The notes: generated by a model from the sequence alone, not told the origin. Shown: positions 23,005 to 34,433, counted from the stretch's first letter. The stretch is DNA of 64,000 nucleotides from Epiperipatus broadwayi (GCA_028023455.1 JAQFVV010012416.1:2950594-3014593), one strand, 5' to 3'. A program made the numbers and translations.

Positions 23005-24800
23005 CAATGGTTTCCCAATCTTTTTCATATACTATCCCTTGATAGTTTATTTTTGGTAAAAGCCTGAAATCTGGGCAGAGCCACTTGGGACACTGTTTAC
23101 ATGTCAAAACACATAAAAATGCTATTTCGGTGGCCGCCGCCAGCCTTACAGACTAATACAAAATTTACATATTGTATTAACCCATTGCTAGGCCACTTTA
23201 CATAAGATTGCACAAAAATATTACAGCCTGTTTTGTGCTTTGAAACTATTTACGTGTATTCGTTCTATTCATAGCTGATTACTGTATTGCTTGAGGGTGT
23301 TTTAGCATTTTTTCAAATCTCCATAATAGAGTAATGTCATTTCTATTTAAATAATGTTGTTAATCATTAATAATTGTCATACGGTCCCCACCCTTCCCTA
23401 AAAAAATGTTAATATGTAAAAAATTGGCAAAGGGTACGTTCCAACATGCTTCAACAAAAGCTCATGTGCTAAGTCACATTTCTGCATGGAAACTAGACGA
23501 GATCAATAACATGTCTGATGAGTATGTGCAATTTGTGCACTTTTCACAAATACTGAGTACAGAAAGGTGAGGGAGACTGTGTCCTTTTTTCTGGCACATA
23601 ATGTCCTCACAAATACCAGATTGTTTGATTATTACAGCAATAAAATAATAAATCAGTTCAAAAAGTTCAAAGTTTGTGTACTTTTTTTTATGATTTCATT
23701 AGAAATTGACAAATATTTGGATGATGTTTTTCTTTTTTCAGCAGGGTTAAAAGAAATGACTCCTTTTTGTTAATACTATCAAAGTAGGAACCCCAACCTC
23801 CCCCATCCCCAAAGCAGTTTATTTTAGAAGGCAAAAAAAAGATAATTCAAAAGAAATAGAAATAAAAGTCAAAAGGGTTGAAAAAAAGTTGTTGAAAATC
23901 AACAGAAATTATGGACTTTTTGTTCCAATTACTTTTCCGAGTATCTGAGTTTGAAAACGATATTTTATTCCCAAAAAAATCACAAAACTTACTTTTGATT
24001 TAATAAGAAGATAAAAACAATTTTGTCAACCCAAAAAAAAAAAAAAAAAAGGTCGAAAAAATTGGAAACAATTACCAAATAATTGCATTCTATTTAAAAC
24101 GGTGTACTTTTTATTAATAATAACAGTACGGAAAGACCCCCAAAAAGTAACCTGTTTTTATTGCAGAACGAAATATAATCAAAAGTCAAAAGTGAAACAA
24201 AAAAAAGTTTTTTTTTTTTTTTAAAAAAACAAAAAAAAAAAAGGTCTTGACTTTTTGTTACAATTCTTGATGAGAGGGTGGGTGTTTCAAAACAATTTTT
24301 TAACCAACAACATGAAAGTTACTTTCGATTTCATAATAAGAATAAAAACAATTTAGTCAAGCAAAAAAAGAAAAGGTAGAATAAAGTCTAAACAAGTCGC
24401 AAATAATTGTATTCTATTTTTTTGGTGGCGGGATTAAAACAAATTTTTGGACGTTGTGAAACGGTCCAAAGTTTTAAAATCATCAAAATAAAAGGTACAC
24501 AAAATTAAATTAGCAAAATTTATTGGAATAAAGAAAAATGTGAGGTTACAAAAAAAAAAAACAACAACAAAAATTAATATAACAATTTGTTAAATAATAA
24601 AGAAATCATGTTATAAATAAAATCAAAATTCGTTTAATCGATAAAAAAAAAAAACACATATTATAAAAAACAAAAAGTTGCGGCCAGGTAACATTATATT
24701 TTATTGATTTTGTCTAGCATCAACGCTCCAAGCAGCTTTGCCCGGATTTCAGGCTTTTACCTTATTTTCATATATTGCACCCTGAATTCATATTAGTAAA
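23005..24800. mobile_element. Possible hAT-like element with inverted arms
   Basis: The left part starts 'caatggtttcccaatcttt', resembling hAT termini of the CAGTGGTTCCCAAC type. An inverted repeat pairs 'ggtaaaagcctgaaat' and its flank (23,055-23,081) with 24,735-24,761, 25 of 27 positions matching. The interior is rich in poly-A and 'caaaaag' runs with no transposase. The outer right terminus cannot be matched to the left, so the boundaries are uncertain. Confidence 0.4.
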
Positions 24801-25940
24801 ATGTTTGTAATTAATATAGTTAGTGTTATTTCAAATTAATACATTGTAACTGTGTTTAAAACTGAAACAAAAAAACACAGGAGATCCAAAACAAATTCAC
24901 TCACTGAACATTGCTCCCAGAAATAAGTGATCTGTTCACTGAATATGTATGTAACCAGTCTAACTGTATTCAAGTGGAGAAAAGTAAAACCTAAATTTGC
25001 AAGGGGCATGCAACTATGTATATGCATTATAGTGGCATTTTTACAACATATTTTTTATGGAATGACTCTACTATTTTCCAAATATGAAGTTGCCTCTCAA
25101 CATTATGTTCAAATAATTTCAAAATGTTTGATTTTTTTTAAATACTAAAGATTACAATTACATTTACTTCAACAAATAATCAGTGAAAAAAATAGGAAAA
25201 ATGCAGATTGCCCCTATAGCATGTGTCTCAATTAAACCAGCCTATTATTGCTTATTTATGAAAGTGTGTTAATTTAAAAATGCTTTTGTTTCTAAATGTA
25301 CATTAGTGATTGGATTTTAAGATTATGCATTCAAATAATATGTAAGTTATGTAACATATTTTATTTTTACATTTAATAGAAGTATATATTATGGAGAATA
25401 AGATTAAATATTTTAAATTTGCAAAATGATTGTTTGATGGTTAAGAATAATATATAAAAATCAAAAATCTTTGAGATGTGAAGCCATTCTTCTCAATTAG
25501 TAATAAATTTTGACTTGTTTCCTATACTCCCCTATTTACACTCACTCTTTTTCTTCCATTATTCATTTTTTTAATGTATCCCTAGATGTTCTGGTTCAAA
25601 CCTGGACAGATTGAGACTCTCTAGCCTAGATGATGAAGGACATGCACAGTTTTAATATCTGAAGTATGTTGTGGATATTTTTTGTTATTTACAAACTCTA
25701 AATATAAATGATATTTACTAGCATAAATATTAATAAATGACACCTTTATATAATCTGGAAAAACAAATTCTGTAAAAGAAATAAACCGAATGATATTCTG
25801 AAAATAGAATGGAATTTATCCTATTTTTCAATTGGGATGTTAAGTGTACTTTGTAACAAAATCCACAAATAGTGTGAATTGTTAAGTAGTCTTTATTATG
25901 ACCTGCTACTGCATAATTAATCTTTTTTTTCCATGTTTCT
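24801..25940. other. AT-rich stretch, weak tRNA-like trace
   Basis: Nothing firm. A B-box-like 'ctggttcaaacctgg' near 25,590-25,606 may be a SINE remnant, without a recognisable A box. Confidence 0.25.
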
Positions 25941-25944
25941 ATCC

Positions 25945-26050
25945 ACATCTCCATCTATCTATATATCTACTCATCCATCAATCTATCCATCTTTATATCC
26001 AGGTCAGTCTGTCTGTCTATCTATCCATCTATCCATCCATCCATCCATAT
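25945..26050. repeat. (ATCC/ATCT)n microsatellite
   Basis: About 100 bp of interrupted ccat/ctat tetranucleotide repeats, purest at 26,000-26,048. Confidence 0.9.
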
Positions 26051-26927
26051 TCAAATAATAATTTATGATATTTAGGTAGAGAATCCCAACTTGTAATTGA
26101 TCTTGATTAGACGTTTTGAGTGAATTTAAATCTATATTAAAGAGACATTTGTTTACTCTAATTCTTCATTGGATATTTTAAAACTTATAAACTTTCTTAT
26201 CCAGATACATGGCTTCAATTAAATTACATGAAATAGTTCTCTTTATTTTATTTTTTTAAACAAAAACAACTGTATATAGGTGGTATTTCATTATACATGG
26301 AATGCAGTTTTTTTAGAAACTATCCACTCTTTTAAGTAGGACTGAGAATGTGTTTGCTTTTAAATATTTTTTAAATATTTTTTTTTTAATTTTTTATGAT
26401 TTGTCTTTTTAAAAACAATTTTTTCTAAATAACATTTTAATTATAGTCATGTAGGTTTATGGTTTAAAATAAGTATTTTATAAAAAACAATGGAAGAATA
26501 ACCTTTAATATTCAAACAAATTATTAGAAATTACAAGTTTTCAAAAATGAAAAATTGAATACCTAAAGCTAAACAACCCACCAATCAGAAATCACAATAT
26601 CTATTGAGTTCACAAGAGGGCAGATCTGATTTTTTCCATATGCAAATTGTATATTGTAATTTTCTAAAAGTCCACACAATGCTGACATCTTCAGTATTTT
26701 TTCAACTAATAGTTTTAAAATGATTTCTGCAATAAAATAAAACTATACAGGGGGAATCTAAAGTTATATGTAGACTTAACATAACAAAGAAAAAATACAG
26801 TTGTTTCAGCATCATTGTAATGCTCAAAATAGCAAATATGATACAATGTTGTTGCTGTCATATTGGACATCATAATGTAATTGAAATTTAAATAGAAATA
26901 ACAATAAACCTATAAGTTAAAATAGTA
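26051..26927. other. AT-rich stretch, nothing recognised
   Basis: Homopolymer A/T runs only. Confidence 0.3.
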
Positions 26928-27410
26928 GCAAACTCTCTATATATTAGTGCCACCTAATGCAAAACCCAGTAATCAATAGATGTGGATCTGAGAACACTGC
27001 ACCTAGACCTTATGATTGAATGCAACCCTCCAGCAGCTATTTTTTACCCATTTAGTTAACTATAAAGCGATAAGCTCAAGATAAAAAGACAATGCTTTCA
27101 ATCTAAGCTTATTTACTTGTATAGTCATATAGATCTAAAACCAGTTCAATATCTATACATTTTGGCAACTTTGATTCTTTAAAAATCATATTTCCCATCA
27201 TCCAATAATAAAAGCCACAAATCAAAAACCAGTCTGGAGATATTTGATAAGTAAACACTAAATAGGGATTTTATATACAAACATTGTTGCATCCATTGAT
27301 TTGTCAAGGTTGCACTGGGTGGCACTACTGTGTGGAGAGTTCGCTACTGTTTTAACAGCTAGTGTAAGCACAGGATATGATGATTGAATGATGTTTTAGT
27401 GGATTTAATT
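26928..27410. mobile_element. HRA head-to-head composite
   Basis: 26,928-27,195 is HRA in minus orientation ('gtggatctgagaacactgc', 'ctccagcagc', 'attttggcaactttg'). 27,196-27,410 is HRA in plus orientation ('agccacaaatcaaaaaccag', 'gggattttatatac', 'ggcactactgtgtggagag'). The two ends are inverted copies of the terminal block ('ctctctatatattagtgccac' against 'gtggcactactgtgtggagag'). The hammerhead core at the turn has lost CTGATGA (reads AATAATAA). Confidence 0.65.
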
Positions 27411-28384
27411 CTATAAGTTGCATGTAAATAATATTAATACTTTAGTAAATAGTAAAGTGTAGAATTAATTGTGTATTTGTAAGGTTTTGGTAATTATAAC
27501 CTTTAGTTATATATTAGTGTTAATAAGGAATGGAAAGTTTAACTATAGCTTAAATAATGCTAAAATTATATATAGATGATTCGGTCAACCTTACTGTTAC
27601 ATGAATGTTATTAATACATAGATAAATTATGAGGATGTTATTATTTCTGCTATATTTATATATTTGATATTTTCGTTTACAAATTGATGTTTCATTATGA
27701 AATGAAGTTCTTAATAAAAAGACCATCTTTACACTCCATAGTTTTAATCATGTTTTCAGAATGATTTATACTGTATTTAAATCAGGCTAGTATATAATTT
27801 CCACTTTTTATTTCCAACAATGTCATAAATAAAATCTATAAACATCAAAAGCTTTAAAACAGATAGACTATTCTATTATCATTTATTGATATTTTAATGA
27901 AGTGTTGTAATTCCATTTAAACTTCATATGTATAATGCAAATAATATATTACTTGAAAATTTTTATAACTTATATATATACGTTATTACTTTTAAATTAT
28001 TAAAATTGTAATATTTTTTTTCAACATATAATATTATATTGCAAATAATGAAAATTCATTAATGCTATGATTTTATGTTTGAGTTTTGGGAATTAGCTAG
28101 CAATTTTGTTAAATATAAAAATGTAATCTCACATATTGAGTAATGCTGAGAAATCATTTTTATTATCTGACAGATAATTATAGTACTGATAATGAGAGTT
28201 TATATCATGTGTCATTTTTATTATAATCCACAAGGGGTAGAAAGTATGGTGTAGATTGAAATTTCAATAATTTTATCTTTGAATTTTAGTTCTACACACT
28301 ATCTTAGGGGAAAAAAAAGTCTAAATATAATTTTATTTATAAAACATCAACAAAGTATAACTAATAATTTTCACACATATAACT
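27411..28384. other. AT-rich stretch, nothing recognised
   Basis: No gene, repeat boundary or RNA feature is supported. Confidence 0.3.
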
Positions 28385-28500
28385 ATGGAAAGGCTCATGG
28401 TGCAATAGTAATACTTCCACCAATCATCTTTATGATCTGGGTTCGAATCTGAACTAATTAAATTGAATATTTTTTATATTTCAACCAGTGTTGGGATTTT
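28385..28500 (+). mobile_element. tRNA-derived SINE with intact B box
   Basis: 'ggctcatggtgcaatagtaa' at 28,394-28,413 is A-box-like and 'gggttcgaatctga' at about 28,439-28,452 is a near-consensus B box, with ~60-base tRNA spacing. A T-rich unrelated body follows ('caaccagtgttgggatttt'). The family differs from the 37.4-kb SINE. Confidence 0.55.
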
Positions 28501-28559
28501 TTCAGAAAGTTGGCACATAACCAAAATCGGCTAAGCATTCTATATAAATTGAGTATACA

Positions 28560-28765
28560 CCAATAAAATATCACATGACTCCATCATATGTCTTTATATT
28601 ACATATTGCTGTTATAGCAGTGTAATTTTTCATGACCTCTGTGCCACTTACTATAAGCATTAAAAAATAATAATAGATGTCAGCTAATACTGCTTATTAA
28701 ATCCCTGATGATAGCCATAAGATCGAAACTAGTCTGGGGAAATTGGTTTATTAATATTTGTCTTT
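28560..28765 (+). mobile_element. HRA-related variant with hammerhead-like core
   Basis: Contains 'tgctgttatagcagtgtaat', 'tagatgtcagctaatactgct' and the core CTGATGA (28,705-28,711), TAGCCATAAGATC, GAAA (28,725-28,728), CTAGTC, then TGGGGAAATTGG. It has the CG before AAA that other HRA copies lack ('gatcgaaac'). A second trace of this variant's flank ('tagatgccagatgatagtgct') is at 36,003-36,060. Confidence 0.5.
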
Positions 28766-30067
28766 AAAAAAAAAAACAGAAGCAAATATCAATTAAAGGT
28801 TGCAGTAGCCAAAACTGTCTAAATCCGTAAGTCTCACTAAGATACCAGTTTATTCTGTGTTATCACAAAAATAGAAGTCTTCCTCCTATGCTGCAGAACT
28901 CAGAAAAATAGTTTTAACATATTTTTTAAAGAATATATTAAATATTTCTTTGAGAGACTGTTTCATTTGTGGAATAAAAGATTATAATTGAGAGATTAAA
29001 TTACTGATGGATCTTAATATTAATTTTTGATTTTGTAGTACCATAAGCTATGATTTTTTCTGGGGGAGGGAGGCATAAGCCAAAATGTAAGCTTGTAATT
29101 ACTGGCAAAGTTTGGTAAAGATTTAGCAACAACCATCATTAGAACTAATGTGATTACATACTGTCAGTTTAATATTGCCACTATACTAAACTATCCTTCT
29201 TCACAAAAAAGACAGCATGAATGATAAACATGATTTGATCCCAAGACCTTAAAAAAAGCCATATTAAAAATTATATAAGTATATAAATGCAGCTTTCATC
29301 AACCTAAGGGAATTTGAATCTAAGTCAACAATCTCTTATCAAAAAAATATGTAGGCATTAATAAAAAAGGAACACATACAAATTGGAATGAGACATAAAG
29401 ATAATCAAAAATTATCAATGAATTAGATTCTTCTAGAGGAATCATTATGGTGATTAATAATAATAATAAAACTTTTTATATTACTGTCATTTCGAGTGGG
29501 AAGTCTGATAATTTACTGGATTGTGACTGGCTTAACCAATATGGATATGCAGTGACTGAAGGAAATAAAGACAGAAATTTATTGTAATCAGGAAAACCAT
29601 CCAAATAGCTTTGTAAACTTGCTATTTATATGATGTTCAAAGATATATAATGTTTCACAATACCTAACAATATCAAACATGCCAAATAAAAGTCAAGTTA
29701 TGTCTTGGTTTTAAACTAGATAATTCTTAATCATGAAGCTAGAAGGATCATGCTGATTTTTGGCATACTTTCTAATAAACACTGGTGCCTTTTATAAATA
29801 ATGAATGGTGATCTGTATACTATTGCTTCTTGTCTTGAAGATAAAAAAAACTTGTAGGATTAACAATGCCACTGTGTTCAACAAGTGTATGTTATTATAA
29901 ATGAAATTCCAAGACTTGTATTCATATAGCAGTACTGAATGGAATTTTCTACCATATAGGCATATTGAAAGTATAAAAAACTAAAAACATAGTAAATAAA
30001 ATATCATTCATCGAAACATTTCATGAAGCTGGGATATTCACTGACCTAGAATTTTAGTATCTTTTAC
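28766..30067. other. AT-rich stretch, nothing recognised
   Basis: No gene or named repeat; a short (TAA)n run lies near 29,457-29,470. Confidence 0.3.
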
Positions 30068-30313
30068 ATGACAGATAACTCTGCCAAGAGTAAAACACCA
30101 GAACTTATAAAACATTTTTTGGAGAGCCCATTTGTTCTCAAAAAAACACAACACTTAAAAAAATCTTTAGACAATCAATTTCAAATAGACACCAAATTCT
30201 TATGGAATATGTACAATGGTCACATTAGTTATCCAAACCAAAATTTTACAACATTTCATGGAAACCAGCTGAGACTTTATTATTTAAGTGAAAAAGTATT
30301 CCACATTTTATAA
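30068..30313 (+). CDS. 81-aa ORF, unknown
   Basis: An ATG-started frame of 81 codons, beginning MTDNSAKSKTPELIKHFLES, with QIDTKFLWNMYNGHISY in the middle and ending EKVFHIL. Composition is balanced and hydrophilic, unlike the low-complexity frames nearby. An in-frame TAG lies seven codons upstream, so the frame is self-contained. No signal peptide, membrane helix or Cys/His cluster. No family is recognised; it may be a fragment of a mobile-element protein, an exon, or chance. Confidence 0.3.
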   Translation: MTDNSAKSKTPELIKHFLESPFVLKKTQHLKKSLDNQFQIDTKFLWNMYNGHISYPNQNFTTFHGNQLRLYYLSEKVFHIL

Positions 30314-30569
30314 ATAATCTGATCCGTTAGGCATCAATTTTAGTTATAATTGAGGAAACAAATTATGACATTAGTGATGTAAGAAATGCTCAACGATACT
30401 TAAAAATCAGAACCATTCCATGAGATTAAAAAGAATCACAATTTGAGTAAGCAGAGAGAAAGGAATGATATAATCCAGTAACCAATCATGAAGTTTGAAT
30501 TGCAAATCTTTAAATTAGCATAATCAATATCAAACATCTTTGTCATTATAATTAAAGTAAGCAATAGAC

Positions 30570-30675
30570 TTTATTTGAGGATTCTCATAAAGTTTGAGTA
30601 TTGGAAGTTACAAAATTGAGATATGACCTATAAATCTTAAGCACTCTATCGCTGTGCTAAACCAAACAGTTAAAT
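30570..30675 (-). mobile_element. tRNA SINE relic (minus)
   Basis: The reverse complement shows 'ggtttagcacagcgatagagtgctta' (A-box-like) and a tail 'caaactttatgagaatcctc' that matches the 37.4-kb SINE family. Confidence 0.45.
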
Positions 30676-31089
30676 AATCAATCACATTCTCAAACTTGTA
30701 TTGGTCTTATTGTGGTCTGTTATTTTATTTCAATAGAATATAATAATCTCTGGTTATTCTTTAGCAATTTAGATAATTATTTCAAATGGACACTATTACA
30801 ACTTATTACAACACAATCAAAATTATTATTTAGTCACATATTAGTAACCAAACAGTCTAAATCTGGCTTGTCCCAGTAACTATCATCACCAATATGATTA
30901 TAAACATAGTAATCTATTATAAGTAAATATGGTATATACTGTCAAACAGAAATTGTTTTAACAACAACTGAATGGTACTTATATTGAAGACTTTTATTCT
31001 CAGTCTAACATTGATTACATCTAACTTGTGCTATTGTATATACTATTGATAATAAAGATTAATAACTTTAAGCCTTCAATTTATATTTT

Positions 31090-31255
31090 TTTACTTCCTA
31101 TAAAACAAAAGGTACATGGCTTTATTGCTCAGGAGTTCATAAGTTGTTCACTTTCATCAGAACTGCAATGCCAGAATTGATCTTGCAATCTCCCAATCCC
31201 AAATCAGACCCAAATCAGACATTCTACCAAGTATGCTAAACTGTGCAGAGCTTTG
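31090..31255 (-). mobile_element. tRNA SINE copy (minus)
   Basis: The reverse complement has 'acttggtagaatgtctgatt', 'gggattgggagattgcaaga', 'tcaattctggcattgcagt' and the tail 'gaactcctgagcaataaagc', the fullest match to the family at 5.4 and 37.4 kb. A short internal duplication ('cccaaatcagac' twice) is visible. Confidence 0.6.
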
Positions 31256-31274
31256 TTTTCTATTAAAATATATT

Positions 31275-31625
31275 GTATATGGTTCATCAATTTGATGCCA
31301 AATAAAAATATTTTATCACAATAATATATAAGGGATTTGAACTCAGACTTTCACACAACTCTCAACTCTCCATACCATCTCATATTGCTGACCCACCAAT
31401 TTGATGCCAAAAATATTTTATCACAATATAATATAAGGGATTCGAACTCAGACTTTCACACACTCTCAACTCTCCATACCATGTCATATTGCTGACCCAC
31501 CTGATCACACAAATCTTTTCAACATGTGTGTGATCAGTTGAGTCAGCAAATGAGGTGGCATGGAAAATTGAAAGTTGTGTGAAAATCTGAGTTTGAATCC
31601 CTTATATATTACATTATATGTGCAG
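31275..31625. mobile_element. SINE cluster: two direct copies and one inverted
   Basis: Two head-to-tail ~112-bp units (31,275-31,386 and 31,387-31,500) read on the minus strand as 'gtcagcaatatgagatggta', then 'gaaagtctgagttcgaatccc' (a good B box). A third, plus-strand copy is at about 31,530-31,612 ('gagtcagcaaatgaggtggc', 'tgagtttgaatccctt'). The second and third units face each other across a 'gtgtgatca' palindrome. The same tRNA-like module follows the hammerhead in HRB elements. Confidence 0.65.
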
Positions 31626-32184
31626 GCATGTGTAAGCCTGTACAGTGTATTACATCTCAATAATAAAAATAATAATTTTAAAAATAAAAAATACTTTTAA
31701 AATGTTACTTAATAAAAAATGTTAAATATTATCAGAATGTTACTGTTAAAAAAGATTATGTGAATAAAAGTAAAACTATAATTAAATGCTTTCCATTTCA
31801 TATCGCATATATTAAACAATTTAAAATTAACATGCATATTGTTTGCAGAATGTTATAAATATATTAATATTTTAAATAAAAAAAATTGCTTACTTTTTTA
31901 GCTTATTTTAATTGCTTACTTTTTTAGCTTATTTTATGCATAATATCTAGTAATATGAATCATTAAAACTAATTTAATTTACTATTCATCCATCTCTATT
32001 TTCTTTGTTCCCAGAAAAACTTGCACTTTTGCAAGATAGAAAGTTCTATCTATTGACTGTTTTAACTAGTTCTAATAGTAGTAGAGTATTCCAAATTATC
32101 TCAGCTAGCACTGCAATGATTTCACAAGAGATAGGTAAAAATTTTAATCACATTATTACAAACTGAAATACAGCTTATTATATA
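31626..32184. other. AT-rich stretch with 26-bp tandem duplication
   Basis: Near 31,886-31,937 'ttgcttacttttttagctta' and its flank are directly duplicated with a 26-bp period. Nothing else is recognised. Confidence 0.5.
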
Positions 32185-32302
32185 CCTGTGTATATATGTA
32201 ATATATAGGGTATATGAGCACAGACTTTCACATAACCCACCACTCCCCACTCTATCTCATAACACTGATTAACTTGAACACATATATGTCGAAAAGACAA
32301 AT

Positions 32303-32356
32303 AATCACTAATATCTGTATTTCATGCTAATCCAGCAATCATCACTTGGTCCAAAT
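32303..32356 (-). ncRNA. Hammerhead-type motif (HRB), core mutated
   Basis: Minus strand: TTGGACCAA, then GTGATGA in place of CTGATGA (C3 changed), TTGCTGGATTAGCAT, GAAA. Stem II (TGCT/AGCA) is kept, but the C3 change would be expected to abolish cleavage. Confidence 0.5.
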
Positions 32357-32777
32357 TATCATTGCTACACATATATGCAATAAGTGCTCAGATATATATT
32401 AAGATAGCCAATCTTCATACTTTAATAAACAGGCTTCAATCCACTCCACACTCCAACTCTTCAACTATCCATCCAATTGAAAATCTGATGATGGAACACT
32501 CAAAGGCCACCTTGAGGTCAAGATTCTCTTTACACCCATGATGACCTAAAGTCAATCTAAACCTTCATGTACAACAGGACATAATCTATTTAATACATAT
32601 ACAAGAGATGGGCAGACATCTCTATTATGTAATAACTGAAATACAGGCTTATTATATACCTGTATCAATATATGTAATATATAGGGTATATGAGCACAGA
32701 CTTCACACTATCTACCACTTTCCATTCTATCTCATAGCACTGATACATTTGAACACATATATGTTGAAAAGATAAAT

Positions 32778-32832
32778 AATCACCTATATACATATTTCAT
32801 GCTAAACCAGCAATCATCAGTTGGTCCAGATT
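32778..32832 (-). ncRNA. Hammerhead-type ribozyme motif (HRB)
   Basis: Minus strand: AATC, TGG bulge, ACCAA, CTGATGA (plus 32,814-32,820), TTGCTGGTTTAGCAT, GAAA, mini stem III ATA-TG-TAT, A at the cleavage position, TAGGT then GATT. Stem I pairs ACCAA with TAGGT (4 of 5) and AATC with GATT; stem II has TGCT/AGCA. The base of stem II is T/T here; a G...C closure seen in sibling copies suggests CpG decay (CACGAAA to CATGAAA). Confidence 0.65.
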
Positions 32833-32840
32833 ATCATCTC

Positions 32841-32844
<4 letters not shown>

Positions 32845-32902
<58 letters not shown>
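32845..32902. repeat. AT microsatellite inside HRB
   Basis: About 58 bp of uninterrupted (TA)n. Confidence 0.95.
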
Positions 32903-32906
<4 letters not shown>

Positions 32907-33064
32907 ATAAGTGCTCAGATATATATTAAGATAGCCAATCTTCAACTGGACCAATAGTTGAAGAATTGGAGTATGGAGTGGATTGAAGCCTGTCCATTAA
33001 AGTATGAAGATTGGCTATCTTAATATATATCTGAGCACTTATTGCATATATGTATAGAAATGAT

Positions 33065-33119
33065 AATCTGGATTAACTGATGATTGATGGTTTAGTATGA
33101 AATACTTATATTGGTGATT
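33065..33119 (+). ncRNA. Hammerhead-type ribozyme motif (HRB)
   Basis: AATC (33,065-33,068), TGG bulge, ATTAA, CTGATGA (33,077-33,083), a 15-base stem II region, GAAA (33,099-33,102), stem III ATA-CT-TAT (33,102-33,109), A at 33,110, TTGGT, GATT (33,116-33,119). Stem I pairs ATTAA with TTGGT (two G-U) and AATC with GATT. Stem II is eroded in this copy. Confidence 0.6.
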
Positions 33120-33739
33120 ATTTATCTTTTCAGCATATATAGATAGAATGGAGAGTAGTGGATATGGTGAAAGTCTGTGCTCATATACCCTATATATCAC
33201 ATTATTACTGTATTATCATGAAACACAATAGTTAATAGTCAGTAAAACTGTTTTAAAGAGATTAAATTCTAACATCATTTTAGACAGGAAATGTATAGTT
33301 GTTATTTACTTATCTACTTATAACAGTGGATTGAAATTCAAATTTGTAAATTTTGCCAGTTTTAATCAATTTCTTGTTGATAAAAAAATTTATCAAACAA
33401 ACAATGTAAATACTTATGATGTACATTATCTAACATTGTGTGGATGTGTTTTACTGTGGAAGATTAATAATGGCCATAATTATAATATACATTAATATTT
33501 GTTTGCAAATTTTTATTTTTATTAGAACAACTTTCACCTTTAGCTCAACTATATAAATTAGACAAACCTCTCTCACTATAGATACATTAGAAAAATACGC
33601 TTTTTAAAGTAATTTATATATCACGTGACAATTTAGCTTCATATATACATTATTTTTAGAGATCCTTAAACTTAATTTTGTATTTGAATTTATTTCAAAC
33701 TTCTATTCCATCGCACTTTACTGAAATATATTATCAATA

Positions 33740-33845
33740 TGTGAAAAAGATATATGCATTTTATGCAGAACCAGCACTCATCAGTTGGCCCAGATAACAA
33801 TTTCTCACTCATACCTTCATCATTTGTTCAGCATATATATATATC
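33740..33845 (-). mobile_element. HRB relic with hammerhead-like core
   Basis: Minus strand: TTATCTGGGCCAA, CTGATGA (plus 33,778-33,784), GTGCTGGTTCTGCAT, then AAAA where GAAA is expected. Stem II (GTGC/GCAT, one G-U) is the best of the HRB copies, supporting a GTGCT...AGCAC ancestor. Confidence 0.55.
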
Positions 33846-34027
33846 CAAATTATTATTATAGAAAAATTGACAAGTTTCAAATTTTCTGCTGAACAGCTTT
33901 GATTATGTCCATTTTATGGAAATATATTATTAACTTTTACTAATCATTTATTATATTAGACATTATCCCTAGCCAAAATATATATTTTGTCATTTTTAAT
34001 GACTAATATATCTGCAGTGTTATAAAG

Positions 34028-34433
34028 GTCATCATCATCATCAACCATTATCAATCCACTGCAGGATGAAGGTCTCTCCAATTTTAAACCATCTTCTCCG
34101 ATCTTTAGCTTCTCTTCTCCACAACACCCCTGCACATATTCTTATTTCATCCATCCATCTTATATGTGGTCTCTTTCTGGGTCTTTTACAATCTCTTAGA
34201 ATCCAGTTTAAAATTTCAATTGTCCATCTATTATCATCTCTTCTAGGAATATGTCCAGCCCAACTCCATTTCAATCTTTTAATTTTTTCAATAAGGTCAG
34301 TAACACCTGTTTGTTGTCTTACCCATACATTGCGTTTTCGATCTCTTCTTGTTACTCCCAACATACATCTCTCCATACTCCTTTGAGTGGTCTGAAGTCT
34401 CTGTATTGCTCTTCTATTAAGTGTCCAAGTCTA
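34028..34433 (-). pseudogene. RTE-type LINE ORF2 C-terminal fragment
   Basis: Minus strand. The open frame runs from after a TAG at 34,431-34,433 down to the stop at 34,041, 130 codons. It holds the conserved RTE C-terminal pattern: QTTQRSMERCMLGVTRRD, VTDLIEKIKRLKWSWAGHI, RRDDNRW, RKRPHIRWMDEI, ending GETFILQWIDNG. This region lies beyond the reverse transcriptase domain, so the copy is a severe 5' truncation. After the stop comes the RTE-style (TGATGA)n 3' end (plus-strand 'catcatcatcatcaa'). Its 5' side abuts an HRA element at 'caatggat'. Confidence 0.85.

Larger units (their letters stand above)
32185..33215. mobile_element. HRB array: two minus copies facing one plus copy
   Basis: Minus-oriented HRB at about 32,185-32,470, a second minus copy at about 32,640-32,940, then a plus copy at about 32,950-33,215, so that 32,640-33,215 is a large inverted repeat. 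Shared blocks are 'gggtatatgagcacagactt', 'gataaataatcac', the hammerhead core, 'gcaataagtgctcagatata' and 'agatagccaatctt'. An (AT)n run at ~32,845-32,902 expanded inside the second copy. The tRNA-like module sits just after the hammerhead in each. Confidence 0.7.

Noticed and set aside
28385-28500. Possible functional tRNA gene
   Set aside because: Has A- and B-box-like sequences but no convincing acceptor stem or cloverleaf; better read as a SINE head.
34066-34386. 106-codon plus-strand ORF
   Set aside because: It is the antisense shadow of the RTE ORF2 fragment on the minus strand.
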